A stretch of 64,000 bases of DNA from Amoebophrya sp. A120 (lineage: Eukaryota; Sar; Dinophyceae; Syndiniales; Amoebophryaceae): positions 1,452,438-1,516,437 of the forward strand of contig CAJINV010000005.1 in the NCBI GenBank assembly GCA_905178155.1, given 5' to 3'. Both the position numbers and the translations under genes were made by a program. Position 1 is the stretch's first letter. The number at the start of each line of letters is the position of its first letter. Positions 1 to 11,398 of the stretch are shown here, piece after piece. Below the pieces are notes generated by a model. The model was not told the DNA's origin and searched no databases. It worked only from the letters and a program-made list of their open reading frames with translations.

Positions 1-1271
1 GGCCAAGCGCAGGCGAAGGGAGAAGCAGGGCCACCACTTAACGCAAGAGCTGCACTCGCCGTCACGATCGTGTCCTCTTCCGGGCCGGCTTCCAGATCCA
101 AAACGGCACCTGCTGGTGCTGCTCCACTTGCGTCCTCAGAATCGTTGCCATTCTCGGTGGTCACTTCCCCATGCAACTGGAAGAGGTGCGTTTCCACCAG
201 CTTCTTCGCTTCCCGCACACTCTCCGTGCACCAAATGTCGCAGATCTCCCCCAACCCGGACTGCTCGAAATTGTATCGGTAGACGGTGTTAGAGTTAGCC
301 CCGTTCTCATTCAGCGTCGTCGAGGGAATGCACGCAAGTTGATCAACAACATCCGGTCTTAAAAAGCTGTCATCCACCTCGGGTCCGACCCAGACACAGG
401 TCCCGCGAACGTGTCCCAATCGCGTTGTACCGTTGAAGACGAGAGGGTCCGCGGCGGAGGTGTTTTCTCTGCCAGGCGCTTTCCCGTTGTACCATTTCAC
501 GCCGCAATCCCGCAACGTTCTCCACAGCTCTCGGAATACGGGCTCGGGCTCCAAGAATTGCCGTCGCTGGGACGACTTACAGTTTTCCTCCCGGAGGTAG
601 AGGTTGACGAATTCGGAGGGACAGTTGGCAAGAAAACTCTTGATATCCGCCAGCACCGTTTCCAAGGTTGTCGTCTGGCTCACCCACGGCCCGTGCGCGA
701 TGGGAAAATTGACTACAGTGCGGGCAGTCGTAGTCGTACCACTACGTACAGCTCCTCCTGTTGATAAACCACTCGCCTTCTGAAACGACGACGTGGGGCC
801 TTGTTCCAAATCTGGCTGTTGCGCTTCACCAGTGTCTTTTTCTACGTCCTCTTCCCCAGCAAGCGCGAGGACCTGGGGCGCAACCCTGATGTCCAGAAAC
901 CGCACTCCGTTTTGCAGCAACTCCGCCACAGACAGGGTTTGCGTCTGGCACCACGGACTGAGCACGGACTGCTTGCACCGGTGCCACATTGAGGTTGCAT
1001 TCGTCGCTGTGCGGGTCGTGCAGGAGCGACGGTCCACGTTTGTTGCTTCTGGGGCGTTAGACGCGGTGGACGCGGTGGCAGAATTTGTCAAAAGCGACGA
1101 TGAGTTTGTCGTGTTTGCTGGATCATGCGAAGAACTCGAAGCACTTCCACTTGCTCCGCGGCCAGTTCCTGCATGATGGGCTGCCGGAAAGATGGGAATG
1201 TCGCGGAGAACAGTGGTGTCAGGGAAGTGGGAAAGCCAGTTGTGGCCGGCACCGGCGCAGCTGCTTGTCAT
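1..1271 (-). CDS. PI-specific phospholipase C X-domain protein, partial (3' end beyond the left edge)
   Basis: An open minus-strand frame runs from an ATG at 1271 off the left edge (423 codons seen). It encodes a phosphatidylinositol-specific phospholipase C X-type TIM barrel, which cleaves PI or related lipids at a membrane surface. Landmarks in order: NWLSHFPD near residue 11; IPIFPAAHHAG at 25-35, where H32 or H33 sits at the first catalytic His position; GVRFLDIRV at 122-130, with the expected acidic D127; AHGPW with H193, the second His position; then LADIKSFL, PSEFVNLYLREE and LGHVRGTCVWVG, all typical of the family. A Ser/Thr/Asn-rich insert of about 60 residues separates the first His from helix 1. 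An in-frame TAG lies two codons before the ATG, so this start is the first possible one unless an upstream exon exists. No signal peptide is seen with this start. Family assignment is firm; substrate is unknown. Confidence 0.8.
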   Translation of the reverse strand, partial: MTSSCAGAGHNWLSHFPDTTVLRDIPIFPAAHHAGTGRGASGSASSSSHDPANTTNSSSLLTNSATASTASNAPEATNVDRRSCTTRTATNATSMWHRCKQSVLSPWCQTQTLSVAELLQNGVRFLDIRVAPQVLALAGEEDVEKDTGEAQQPDLEQGPTSSFQKASGLSTGGAVRSGTTTTARTVVNFPIAHGPWVSQTTTLETVLADIKSFLANCPSEFVNLYLREENCKSSQRRQFLEPEPVFRELWRTLRDCGVKWYNGKAPGRENTSAADPLVFNGTTRLGHVRGTCVWVGPEVDDSFLRPDVVDQLACIPSTTLNENGANSNTVYRYNFEQSGLGEICDIWCTESVREAKKLVETHLFQLHGEVTTENGNDSEDASGAAPAGAVLDLEAGPEEDTIVTASAALALSGGPASPFACAW

Positions 1272-2207
1272 GCTCTACGCTGATGCCCGAGCACGTAGAC
1301 ACAGCTTTCACTTGCACGCGAAGAAACGAGACTATTTCTTGCAGATTCTGTGTGTACGCTTCAAAAATCGTCACTCTGAAGAAAAATATAGTACTTCGCA
1401 GAAGATCAAGATTGCTGGTCCTCGCTCACTCAGATGGACGCTCACTCCTCGTCCATCGCGAATGTGCCGGGCCCTCGTGATATGTCTCAGAACTCAGCTG
1501 ATACAGATACTACTGCGGACGTCCCAACGAATCGGTGACGGCGCGGACGCTGGAACCGCGGATCACGGGTTGTCGTTTCCTCCACGGATATTAGGTAACA
1601 ACAGAGAGACAAGTCGATTTTTGTCTTCTTGCGCGTACATTAATTTTGGTTGTCCATTCCACTGGCGGATCACATCCGCTAGGCCATAACAAGTAGACTA
1701 GGTTGAGGCCTATCGTTAGGATATAACAACGAGACTCAACAGACCACGCTTCAGTTTTTAATTTTGAGTACAACGACGAACGATTTTGATAGCGTTCTAA
1801 CAGTTTTTTCTTCATCGGCAGTCTATGTGTACATACGAACTGCAACCGGTGCGTAAAAGAAAGCTGAAAGGGAAAGCGAATTTAACATAAATATTATACA
1901 TCTTTTTTCAAGCATATTGGTTTTGAAACGATGTCGTGAAAAAACCGTGCGTACGTACATTTTTCTTCGCGGCTCTTGCAGTGCAGCTTGTCAAGAAAAA
2001 ATGTTTCATTTTTATTTCAACTTCGTAAAATAGATATTTTTGCGAGAGGAGCTAAAGATAGTGCTTCGTGATGCCAAATCTCTCGCTTTGAGATGTCCTG
2101 GTGGTGCTAACAAGCGTGAGTGCAGACAGGCCCGGACAGCTGGTGGACGGACAAGGAATCAACCCTAGCTATTTCGTTCTCGTTTTACACATCAGTATCA
2201 GAAGTCT
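1272..2207. other. Spacer between the PLC gene and copy A
   Basis: AT-rich DNA of about 0.9 kb, holding the 5' flank of the PLC gene and the 3' flank of RING/TRAF copy A. A short minus ORF (1591-1845) has no recognisable features. I see no RNA gene or repeat here; an upstream PLC exon cannot be excluded. Confidence 0.5.
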
Positions 2208-4478
2208 TCAGTTTTGCCGACACCCAGAAAGTTTTGCGTAGAGAGCTAGGACGAGCATAACGAAGGCGAGGAGCATGTAACTGAAGCATTTGGATGTGTT
2301 TTCTCCGGCGACCTTCACCTCGTTCTTAACCTGTTGCAACAGATCCTTGAGCGCCTTGGCGTTCGCCTCTGCCTTCTTGTCGTTCGCTTCGACAGTTTTT
2401 GCGTTGTCTATGTCCATTTTCTCGATGCGCCTCTCGAGGGAGTCAAGCTTCTCTGCCTTCGCGTGCGAACCTTCGATCTTCTCGATGCGATTCAACAGAG
2501 AATTCAGGGTGTCCGCTCTTGCGTGCGTCTTTGAAATCGACTCTATCTGCATCGCGATCGATCTTTGCTTGGCGCCGTCCTCGATTACTTCCACAATATC
2601 GTGTAGCTCGACGACAATGGTCAAGTATTGTTGTTCCTTTGCGCTGGCAATAGTGTCGAACTCCGCGAAGCCGTGTCTTTTCCGATAACCGTGCCAAGAA
2701 GTACCGGCAGCAATCTGCTTCATCTGCAATGGTTGCAAACTGCTAAGGTCGAGGTACGAACAGCACTTTCCACGGAGAACCTGGATTGTTGCTCCCGCGG
2801 CGAAGGAAATGCTCTCACTCCATGGTTTTGAAGCCTGTAAATAGACGCCGAAATGCGTAGCGTTCTTCGTCGTATACTCCTTGGCGGTTTGGTCCCAGAC
2901 AATGCACTTTGGCGAAAAACAAATCTGCAACGGCCCGAGATGCGATGGTGTGTAGAATTGGGGAGAAAGCACGTCTTCATGAGGTCTGCGCGTTCCGGTC
3001 TGGCCTTTGTGCTCCTCCACGTCCTTGTACACCTTCTTCACATCAAGCACCCAGGCGAATCTAGCTGCGGAGGAAGTGCGTTGGCCATGGTTTGCTTTGG
3101 AAACATCGGCGAGCAGTTTCGCAGTTTTGTCTTTCACCTCGGTGAGGATCGCCGTTTGGCTGGCTTTGCAGTCCGCATCGGCCTTCGTCAAACTCGCTGC
3201 TGTTTGTCCCCCTTGCTCCAAGATCTTCTGTAGCTCGGTGAGAATCGCCGTTTGGTTGGCTTTGCGGTACGCTTCGGCCTTCGTCAAACTCGATGCTGCT
3301 TGTTCGCTTCGATTCAAGATCCTCTGCAGCGGGGCCTGGACCTCGGGTCCGGCCAGCGCGAGGAACGTGTTCTGCAACTGCATCCGCTCGTTCCGTTCTT
3401 CCCGCTCCTTGAGTAGGATGTCCACATGACGCTCTGCGTTCTGTCGGTCGTGTTCCTGCATGCCGCCGGGCTTCACCCACTCTCCACACACCGTGCACTG
3501 CGTGAACAACTTCGGGCAGCGCTTTTCGTGGGCGACTAAATCGCGGCGCTTCATCACTTCCCCGCACGCACGCGGGCACGGCACTGGGTGGAACCTGCAC
3601 TCGCCGAGATGTTTTGCCAGGAGGTCCCCGTAGGATCCCACCCAGGAACAGTACAGCTCATTGGTCGGCAAAGCGTCACTGGGTGTGTCGGAGTTTCTGC
3701 AGCATGGCCCGCTTGCGGGCTGGTTCGACGTCGAACACTGGGGGAGAGGACCAAGACCCGTCGAAGGCTGTGAAGATAGCGACTGGCTCTCTCCATTGCC
3801 GCTTGTGCTCTCATCTTCTCCCGAGCCTTGCTCGGCTAACGAAGACTGCGATTCCGCCACTGCCTCTTCCGGGGAAGCGTTACCCGAGGGAGCCGAAGAT
3901 GACGAGGACGATGCCGATGCGGAAGACGCGTCCGAATTGTTTGGTGCCAAGGTGGAACAACCCTCGGAAGCCCCTTTCACCGCCGGGTCTGCGTAGGGGC
4001 AACAAACCTTGATGATTTTGTGCTGCGGGCGTCACCAGCGTCTTTTACTTTTTTACATCTGATTACAATCATACCGGAGAAAGCATTTGTATTGCACGAT
4101 AAAGATGATTCTTTTTCTTTCGCTTCGCGGCACTAGGCTTAGCGGCGCAGATTGCTGAAGAACATAAGTGGCATTTTTAGCATCAGTGTCGTAGTTTGCA
4201 ATATTTATTACCTTCAGCCCATTTAGTTGGCGCAGAGCCCAGGGATTGGATTCCTTTAACGGCTTCGGCTTGTTGTCTCCGAATGGTTGCCGACACGTTG
4301 GGCAGGCCAGCACGCTGGAAACGCATTCTTCACAAAAAATGTGATGACACTCCGTTTGGACAGGATTCTCCCAGAGGCAGTAGCAAATCGGGCACTCGAC
4401 GTGTGCCTCCGCATGCGCCCTCGCCTCCTCGAGGACGATGTCGTTGATTTTCAGTTTGTTCCGACCGGAGGACACCAT
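2208..4478 (-). CDS. RING / TRAF-type zinc finger / MATH-like protein, copy A, tail-anchored
   Basis: Proposed join of 4478..4212 and 4007..2208, giving 688 residues. The 204-nt intron reads AAG|GTAATA...AAG|GTTTG. A C3HC4 RING finger (C29, C32, C44, H46, C49, C52, C59, C62) suggests an E3 ubiquitin ligase. After a Ser-rich linker comes a TRAF-type zinc finger at about 208-290 (CSWVGSYGDLLAKHLGEC, then CPRACG and CTVCGEW). Next is a coiled-coil stretch with a duplicated unit built on LTKA...QTAILTE, then a MATH-like beta domain beginning FAWVLDVKKVY. A hydrophobic segment at about 664-681 followed by six residues suggests a C-terminal tail anchor with the RING in the cytosol. It is the most downstream of four tandem paralogues (A-D). 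RING and zinc finger are clear; the MATH assignment rests on pattern only, and ligase activity is inferred. Confidence 0.82.
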
Positions 4479-5615
4479 GCTGAGTCCGTTTTTCTTTTTG
4501 CTTCGCTTCTAAAAGGAATCAATTTTCTTTTCCTGCGTCAAAAAGAGCAGCTTGGTACCTATTTCAGCTGCACGTTTCTTCGATGAATGCGCCTCGCTCT
4601 TTCCAATTAGACAGGATCATACACGGCGTTGTAAACGAATTACACACGCGAAATCGATTATCCAGACGATGAGGACGACCTTCGTATAGAAGCTTGCGAC
4701 TTTTCTTCAACGATAACGACGACCTTCATGTTCCTCGATCATTTTTTCAAACCAACCACGAGGAAGACGAGACTGCATTCTGTCTCGTCACTCTCAAAGC
4801 TCTCACTGAAACCTGATCATGCGACGGTGAGTTTGGACGACAAGTTGAAGAAATACCGAAAAGCTGATGTCCTCCAGGAAGTACATGCACATGCGGCGCA
4901 AGCAGAGAAAAGCTGCCGTTGACCATGCAGGAAGAAAAGTCATCGAGTTACGTCACAACACTGAGACCACAGTCTGAGGATACATAGCAACAATTTCGTT
5001 TATTTCGTTGGTTGAAATGCCATACAGTCCTCACACCGAGTTGATGACAAAATACGTTGGTGGTCTTGATGTTGATTCTTTTTTTCATACACACTTAAAT
5101 GAAACTAAACGCTCTTATGCTGCTCGAGGATTGATCGATACACTGGAGGTGAGGGTGAAACACAAACGGCAGAGCGACTTGCATACATTTGTCGTTCTTT
5201 TTTGAAACTGAAACTACAGGGAATTATACATAGACGACAGCAAGAACATGTTCAAAATAAAACTAACGGGTAACAAACACTTCGAGTTACCTTTGATGCA
5301 ACGAAATATTCTACGTTCTTTCATACGGAGTGGATTTCAGCTTCTAACTATCGAGGCCCAATCATCATAAAACGTACTTAAACGGTTAAAAAGAAAACCG
5401 AAACGCTACAGGAGGACAGCCAAACCCATTTATTCGATCAAACAGAAGCTTTGTTCTAGAGAAAGAAAAAGCCGAACCGCTCCCACGCGGTGATGACGTA
5501 GAAGTTAAGCAATATTTTTCATCTTCTGATCTGTGTGTCCCCTTGCTGTTGGAATTTCTAGGCGCAGAATGGTACTACGTGGCGGTGACGGTGCTGGCCG
5601 CTGCACGACGACTCG
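4479..5615. other. Spacer between copies A and B
   Basis: About 1.1 kb of AT-rich spacer. Small plus-strand ORFs (for example 4728-4922 and 5008-5205) show no domain or conserved pattern. Nothing else is recognised. Confidence 0.5.
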
Positions 5616-8600
5616 TCACTTCGGCAGGCTCTTGATAACGTCCTTGATGTTCATGATTTCCACCAGAAAGGTCACATACTCGTGCCGCTTGATTTCCGCG
5701 ATGGGGTAGAACTTCGCGGAACCCCGACCAAGCAGTTTGGAATTGGGTTTTGCGGGGTTCGCGCCGTGTAGTTCTTGCAACATCTCCATTAATGCCAACC
5801 GCTTTCCGGGGCCGGTGTTGAACTGTTCCCTCGCTTGGCTTCCGGGGAAGAGGCTCAGTCGCACGTCCGCCCGTACAGTTTTGTCGGTGAAGTCTCCATT
5901 TACAAACAAACTACAGTAGGTCGGCGCGGGAGCCGCGGCCGCACCGTCTGCCGGCGCCGGGGGAGTCTGCCCGCTCGGGAAAAAAGTGAGAGTCCACATC
6001 CCGTGATCCGTCGGCATGATTTGTTCGGATAGGACAAATGTGTCTGGAGCCGGAGGGTTCGCTTGGTCGTAGGTTTTCTTGACGTCGATGGTCCACAGGA
6101 AGGTCTTTTGCGACGGCCCCGCATTGTGGTTCTTCATGTGCTGCTTGAGCTCCGCGATGACGTCAACCGAGGACTTGCGTGCCGCCACTCGATTCGACAC
6201 GAGGTCATCTTCGATGCCGGTCAGGCGGGTGGTCAAGTTGGTCCACCGCGTATTTTGGATTGACGTTTGCGTGAGCGCCTGGTCCTCGAGCGTTTTCAAA
6301 CGATCCTTCACCTCCTGCAACCCGCCGACCACGTTGCTGGACTCCTGCAGCTTCTTCTCGAGGATCTGGACGTGCTGCTCCGCCTTCAGCCGCCGGTGCT
6401 CTTCCATCTCCTCCGGCTTCATCGTCTCCCCGCAGATGGAGCACGTCACCCGGAGTTTGGGACACTCCGACGCGTGCCCCGCCAGCTTCCGCCGCTCCAG
6501 GGTCGCGCCGCACCCGTGCGCGCACGGCACCAGTTGGAACTCGCAGACCCCCAAGTGCTTTGCCAGCAAGTCTCCGTAGGACCCGATCCACGCGCAGCTA
6601 TGAACGGAGAACGAAACCAAAACGAACCATTTTGAGCCTGTCTAACTGTCACATTTACCGTCTAAATGTGACATTTAGATGGCGCACCGTCGCGCGACAG
6701 TTCCCCGACGGTGCCAACGGTGCCCAGATTGGCGGCACGCGCGCGCAACATCCCATCGCGACATCGATGGGCGCAAGGCGTCAAAGTGGGCTGCGAAAAC
6801 CTGCCATCCGCCTTCTCCGATGCACTGCAAGCCGGGACTCCGAGCGCAAAACGGAGGCGCATCGCCACCAGTCTCTCTGCAGACTCAAGCAACAAGAGGG
6901 CGGGCGGCGCGGCAGATGTAGCGAAGGCTAAACGGGGACCAACTCCGAAAGCGCACGCCCTATCTCCCAAACACCGGGGCGCACTAATGCAAACCGCCGC
7001 AGGCTTTTTCGAATTTTCAAAAAAATCACAGGCGCCTGCGCGCGCGCCGATTTGGTGGCGGCACTTCGTGTGCCGCCACGCTTCATGTTTTCCGTTCAGT
7101 TCCTGCGGGGTTGCGTGGGTGGGTGGCAAGCTCGCGGGAGACTTTGGAGACTCCTGAAACATTTTTGGGAACTTTGGACGACAGAGGGGTTGTGGTGCCG
7201 GGACTTTTTTCAAAAAGTCCCTCCGCCCTCTCATCCACGTTCTATTTTTCCCAAAAAGCCTCCACGCCTCCAATCGCGCGGGTTCCCGCGCAAAAATGTT
7301 TTCCCGATTTTCCCCTATTTGCGCCGCCATCGGTCGCCACCGCCCACGGCCGCGCCGCCCCATCAATTTGAAAGGCGAAAAACAATCGCAAACCACTGCG
7401 CCCCAACATCCATCCAGACTACGCGCCCCAATGCGAATACCCATGCCCGGCCGCTGTAGTTTGAAGGGGCCACGGGGGCCCGGCGCCCGCGCGCCGAGCG
7501 ACCGGCCAGCCCCCGCTTTCGTGTGGGCGCCGATTGGGCCAGTGGTTGACTAGAGCCCAGGGGCCTCGCCCTGATTCAGCGCGCGGGCCGCCTCCGGGGT
7601 AGCAGGGGGCCCATCGAAAGCAACGGGGGCAAGCAGGCCCGGCCCGACCAATGTATGGCCTGCCAGCCGGCCAGCCTTCGAAGAAGGCACACCGGGCCGA
7701 CCACTGATTCCAATGAGAGAGGGCAGGCAGGCCCGCACCAAGTCCGTCCGGCATATCCACATCCTCGCCCTCGAGGGCGCCCGAGCAAAAAAACCGCGGG
7801 CCGTTTGGGTGCCCTATGTAGATCTGCTACAGTGCCCGGCCGCCAACATACTACGCAACCGAAGGGGCCCGGCGGGCAGTGAAACTGCGGCCATGATAGG
7901 TCGCAGAGCTGCAAGGCGCGCCCTGCCTTCCCGCCAAAAAATAAAAACCAGCCGGGCCGGCCGGCCCGCCCGGTGCCACCGGCGGCGGGTGCGCCGGGCG
8001 CAGGCGGGCAAAGCGCGGGCCACTGACGCCGACCAGGCAGCCCCCCGGGGGCCGGCCGGCTTTTAGCCGCTAAATGTGACACGGCTGCCACATTTACCGG
8101 CTAGCTGACACATTTAGCGTCTAAATGTGGCACGTAGCCGATAAATGTGGCAGACGTGTCACATTTATCGGCTGAAAGCCGGCAGATCCCTGGCCCGTCG
8201 CCCTCGGCCCAAGTCCCAAAACCCCCCGGGGGGGGGGTGGCGAAAGGGTTGGCGCAATAAGTGGGCGCGCTGCGTCAATGAGGGTCCGCCGTGGGATTAT
8301 TGAAGCGGGCGGGCCCTTAAGATGGCCGAGCGGCCCGCGGCATTTTTTTGTCCGCGCAGGGTGGCCAGGTGCGCGGGCGTGAACCTGGAAGACGATCACG
8401 GGTAGACTATTCCACGCCCGCCCTTGCCGCCCCCCGCACTAGCGACCGAGAGCGAAAGCAGGGAGGCAGGCGACCCGCCGGCCGGGGGGGCGCCAGGGCA
8501 TGCAGACTGACGGGGCCACTACAATGCGGAAACGGAAGAAAAAGAAAGGGGCGAAGCCATGAGTGCACCGATGGATGGGGGGCCGCCCCCGGCCGACCCG

Positions 8601-10293
8601 GGAAAAAAAACAATTTGGCGGGCCGCCCGCCGGCCTGGGGCCCATACGGCGCAACCCCGGAGGAGTTGGGGCCACTGCGCGAGCGTGCGTCCCCGCGAAG
8701 GAGGGCGGGAGGGTCGCTCCCCCGGGGGCGGGAAAAGGCATGCGGAAGCTGACTCGCTCGCTCCTGAATACGGGCCGGCATGCCCTAATCGCGCCAGAAG
8801 CCGGGGATGCTGCTCAAAAGCCAGCGCCCGGGCACACAAGAAAAAAAAATGCCCAAGAACCTTCAGCAGAGCCCGGCCCGTCGGAAAGGGAGAAAAAGAA
8901 GGGGCCCGAAGGCGGGGCGGCCTTCACTCCTGCGGCCGGGGGAGGCAGAGAAAACCAGAGCGCCAAGGGGCCGTCGCCGAGGCCCGTGCAACAGGGGCCA
9001 CACAACATAGAGAGAGGGAGGCAGGGCACGCGCCGGCGCGGGCGCTCGCCCCGCCGCAAGCCTTGGGCCTGTGCAACTGTGCCGCGCGGGTTCTGGTGCT
9101 TTTTCGAAAATCAAATTTATCGAAAGGGGCCGCCGGCGCACCGATCCAAGCTAAGCCGCCGGCCTCTGGTAAGTATCTCGCAGACGGCAGCGAGGATGGA
9201 CCAAGGGCGCGCCGGCCTTTTCTGGTATATGGGCAAAACAGGCCCAAACGCGCCGGCAAGTCCGTCGGAAGCTGTTGTCCCTCCGAAGCTACACCGGAAG
9301 GGCGCGAGAGTTTACGGCCAACGACGCATAGGGACGAAGGAAAAGAAAAAGGAAGGCTGCGCAACAGTCAGCGCGCCTCCCGGAAGGGGAAACTTCGCTT
9401 CGCGCGGCGCAGATTCAAACACAAGCGGGCACGGCTTCCCAGGAATTCCAAGCAAAACTCTTCGCGCTGCTGATCCAAAGAACCATACTCCGGGCCCATT
9501 TCTTTTGTTCGTTCAGCGAGCTCGCAAAGCGCTGCAAGCTGCGCTAGCCGGCTAAATGTACCATTTAGCCGGTAAATGTGCAAACTAGACGAGGCGGAAA
9601 TGGTTCGTTTTGGATATTTTCTCCCTTTGTACGCGCAGCACCCGGTAGCCTGTTTTACTTCCGCACTGGGACCTGCACCGGGGTCCAGACGGGCTTTCTT
9701 CGCAGCAGGGGAACACATCACAACCGCCACTTCTTCGGACCCGGAACTGTTCGTGCTCGAGCCGTTGTTGTTCGTACCCGGCGCGCGCGCCGGCGCGGGG
9801 TGGTTCGGACAATAAACCTGTTTGAAGTTTGTTGTCGTTGTGTGGTGCTGGTGTTTGATACAATTGGCATTGCCGGTCCTGTATACATAAATTCACAATT
9901 GGAAAAGAAAAGGTCTTCGTCCTCGCTTGCACGTTGCACCAAGTCAAGAAGACCCTACCTCCGTCGAAAAGAACCAAAAACAAGTACCTTCAGGCCGTTG
10001 AGCAGTCGCAACGCGAACTGGTTGCAGTCCTTGAGCGGGGTAGACCTGTTCGTCGCCGGCAATTCCTGACGACAGAGCGGGCAGGCCAACAACCCGGAGA
10101 CGCAGGGTCCGCAAAAAATATGGTGGTTTGCGCACTTCAACTGGACCGGATCCTCCCACAAACAACGGCACACCGCGCACTCATACTCCCGGGCCAGACT
10201 TTTGGAGTCCTCGTGCACGATGTCCTCGATGGTAAACTTCTTAGCGCCCGCTTTGCAAGCACCTGCGAACGGTTCTAAACCTCCTCCCAACAT
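5616..10293 (-). CDS. RING / TRAF-type zinc finger / MATH-like protein, copy B, split by a 3-kb introner
   Basis: Exon 1 is 10293..9988 (RING: YECAVC, HHIFCGPC, CPLC). A 170-nt GTA...CAG intron follows, then exon 2 from 9817, which starts VYCPNHP like the equivalent exon of the other copies. Exon 2 then meets the 6599-9630 element. Removing the element plus one copy of its flanking duplication joins 9817..9631 to 6589..5616 in frame, reading TGCCAWIGSYGDLLAKHL and restoring the TRAF zinc finger at its conserved position (488 residues). A conventional GT-AG reading (9632 to 6598) is also in frame and adds two residues. A coiled coil and a MATH-like domain (WTIDVKKTY, GMWTLTFFPSG, YVTFLVEI) follow. 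Unlike copies A and C there is no membrane segment. The start ATG at 10293 is chosen over an upstream in-frame GTG because it gives an N-terminus closer to the paralogues. Without splicing the gene would be broken. Confidence 0.75.
6599..6690 (+). repeat. Left terminal inverted repeat of the 3-kb element
   Basis: Begins TATGAACGGAGA and contains CCAAAACGAACCATTT and a small inner palindrome around CATTTACCGTCTAAATG. It pairs with 9541-9630 in inverted orientation, with mismatches in the segment between the two conserved blocks. Confidence 0.8.
8055..8183. repeat. Central 129-bp imperfect palindrome inside the 3-kb element
   Basis: Two arms of about 53 bp starting at GCCGGC on each side, each carrying TAAATGTGACACG and GCCACATTTA, surround a core CACATTTAGCGTCTAAATGTG. 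The CATTTA-xCG-TAAATG words are the same as those in the terminal inverted repeats, so the centre and both ends share sequence. This could be a junction of two nested or head-to-head elements, or internal protein-binding sites. Confidence 0.75.
9541..9630 (-). repeat. Right terminal inverted repeat of the 3-kb element
   Basis: Read on the minus strand it begins ACAAAGGGAGA and contains CCAAAACGAACCATTT and CACATTTACCGGCTAAATG, matching the left end. Confidence 0.8.
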
Positions 10294-11398
10294 TTTGTCC
10301 TCGATCAAAGAGTTTTCTCGGCTAGCAGTTTTTTTTGACGCGCGGGCAAAGATTAAGACAGAACAAAGGAAGTTAAGAATGGAACCGACACCGGCCACGA
10401 TGTGACTAGTGGCACACTCCTCTCTTGTTCACGACACACTTCCATTTTCGAACGATACACGACATGCACGATATTTCGAGGAAAACTCTCGAAAGCGAGT
10501 ACAGTAGATGCATCACGAGAACAGGGGAGACGACAAATATAGTAAATCAGAAGCAACGAGAACGAACACGATGCCGAAATGGCACTGGTGCAAGATCGGA
10601 ATCGGGCATCGTGAAGACGTGGAGCGATTTCGATTTAAAAAGTCCCCCCTCGTCGATACGCACACGTATCGCTCGGATGGCTTCCTCAGCACTTCGACCT
10701 GGTGCAGGCGAAACATGTGCCGCCTTGGGATCTCATACAGCTTCGGGTCACAGACTCTACGATCTTGATACGATTTCAATTTCGCCCTCGGCGAGTGGTT
10801 CATTTGTGAAGATTCAACTAACTTCAACAGTTTAATTCAAACAATTGTCTTTTGGTGATGGATTTGCGATTTGGTGCTTTGGGACTGGGAATAAAATTAC
10901 ACTGATAAAACCGATTTCGGGGAAACGGCAATTTTGTTTGCGACTTCAAACGCGCAGCTGCTTATTTGATACATTAATTACGTAAACATCATCAAAGGGA
11001 AAACTATACGAGAGATAGAGGTTGGATACAGCTGCTTCTAGGCTATTTTCTTTGGTATGTGTTTGTCGTTCATTTTTTTCAGAAAAACCTATCGTAAAAG
11101 TCACGGGAAAGAAGTTCCAAGTGAGTAAACGTAATGGCAACTCGTCGTGCCCAGCCTTCTGCGTCAGAACCCAGTGACCAGGCGAGTGCCTCCGTTCTGA
11201 TTTCTGCTGTGCAGTGCAATGATGAAGGTCGTGCTCGTGGAACTCCCCTTCCCCTCACCAAAACTCGCGACAGCCGCAATTTCTAAAAAATCAACTCGCA
11301 TTTATGGCGGTAAATCTAAAATAAAGTATTCATTCTTGTTTGGTACCTGGTTGCCTTCCTCGCACCTACGCTTGTCACCAGCTCCTGCCTCAAGCTAC
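10294..11398. other. Spacer between copies B and C
   Basis: About 1.1 kb without a convincing gene. It includes the 5' flank of copy B and the 3' flank of copy C. Short ORFs on both strands have no domain signal. Confidence 0.5.

Larger units (their letters stand above)
6599..9630. mobile_element. Introner-like 3.03-kb GC-rich element with long TIRs, forming intron 2 of copy B
   Basis: The element is flanked by a direct repeat of 8-9 bp (ACGCGCAGC at 6590-6598 and 9631-9639), read as a target-site duplication. Its ends are inverted repeats over about 75-90 bp: TATGAACGGAGA on the left matches the complement of the right end (ACAAAGGGAGA), followed by a shared block CCAAAACGAACCATTT and then CACATTTACCGxCTAAATG on both sides. 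The interior is far richer in GC than the neighbouring genes. It contains long ORFs in several frames, none with a recognisable transposase or other domain, so it appears non-autonomous. On the gene strand, GT at 9632-9631 lies in one duplication and the G of the terminal AG (6599-6598) in the other, so the insertion itself could supply splice sites. Insertion structure is seen directly; splicing is inferred. Confidence 0.8.

Noticed and set aside
1591-1845. 84-codon minus-strand ORF upstream of the PLC gene
   Set aside because: Considered as an upstream PLC exon, but no signal-peptide pattern or matching splice sites were seen.
6625-6640. AACCATTTTGAGCC, reminiscent of the dinoflagellate spliced leader
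   Set aside because: It is part of the terminal inverted repeat and differs from the leader at key positions, with no donor site after it.
8559-9555. Two overlapping plus-strand ORFs of over 300 codons in the 3-kb element
   Set aside because: Both are Arg/Pro/Gly/Ala-rich, overlap in different frames and show no domain. GC-rich DNA lacks stop codons in many frames, so long ORFs are expected by chance.
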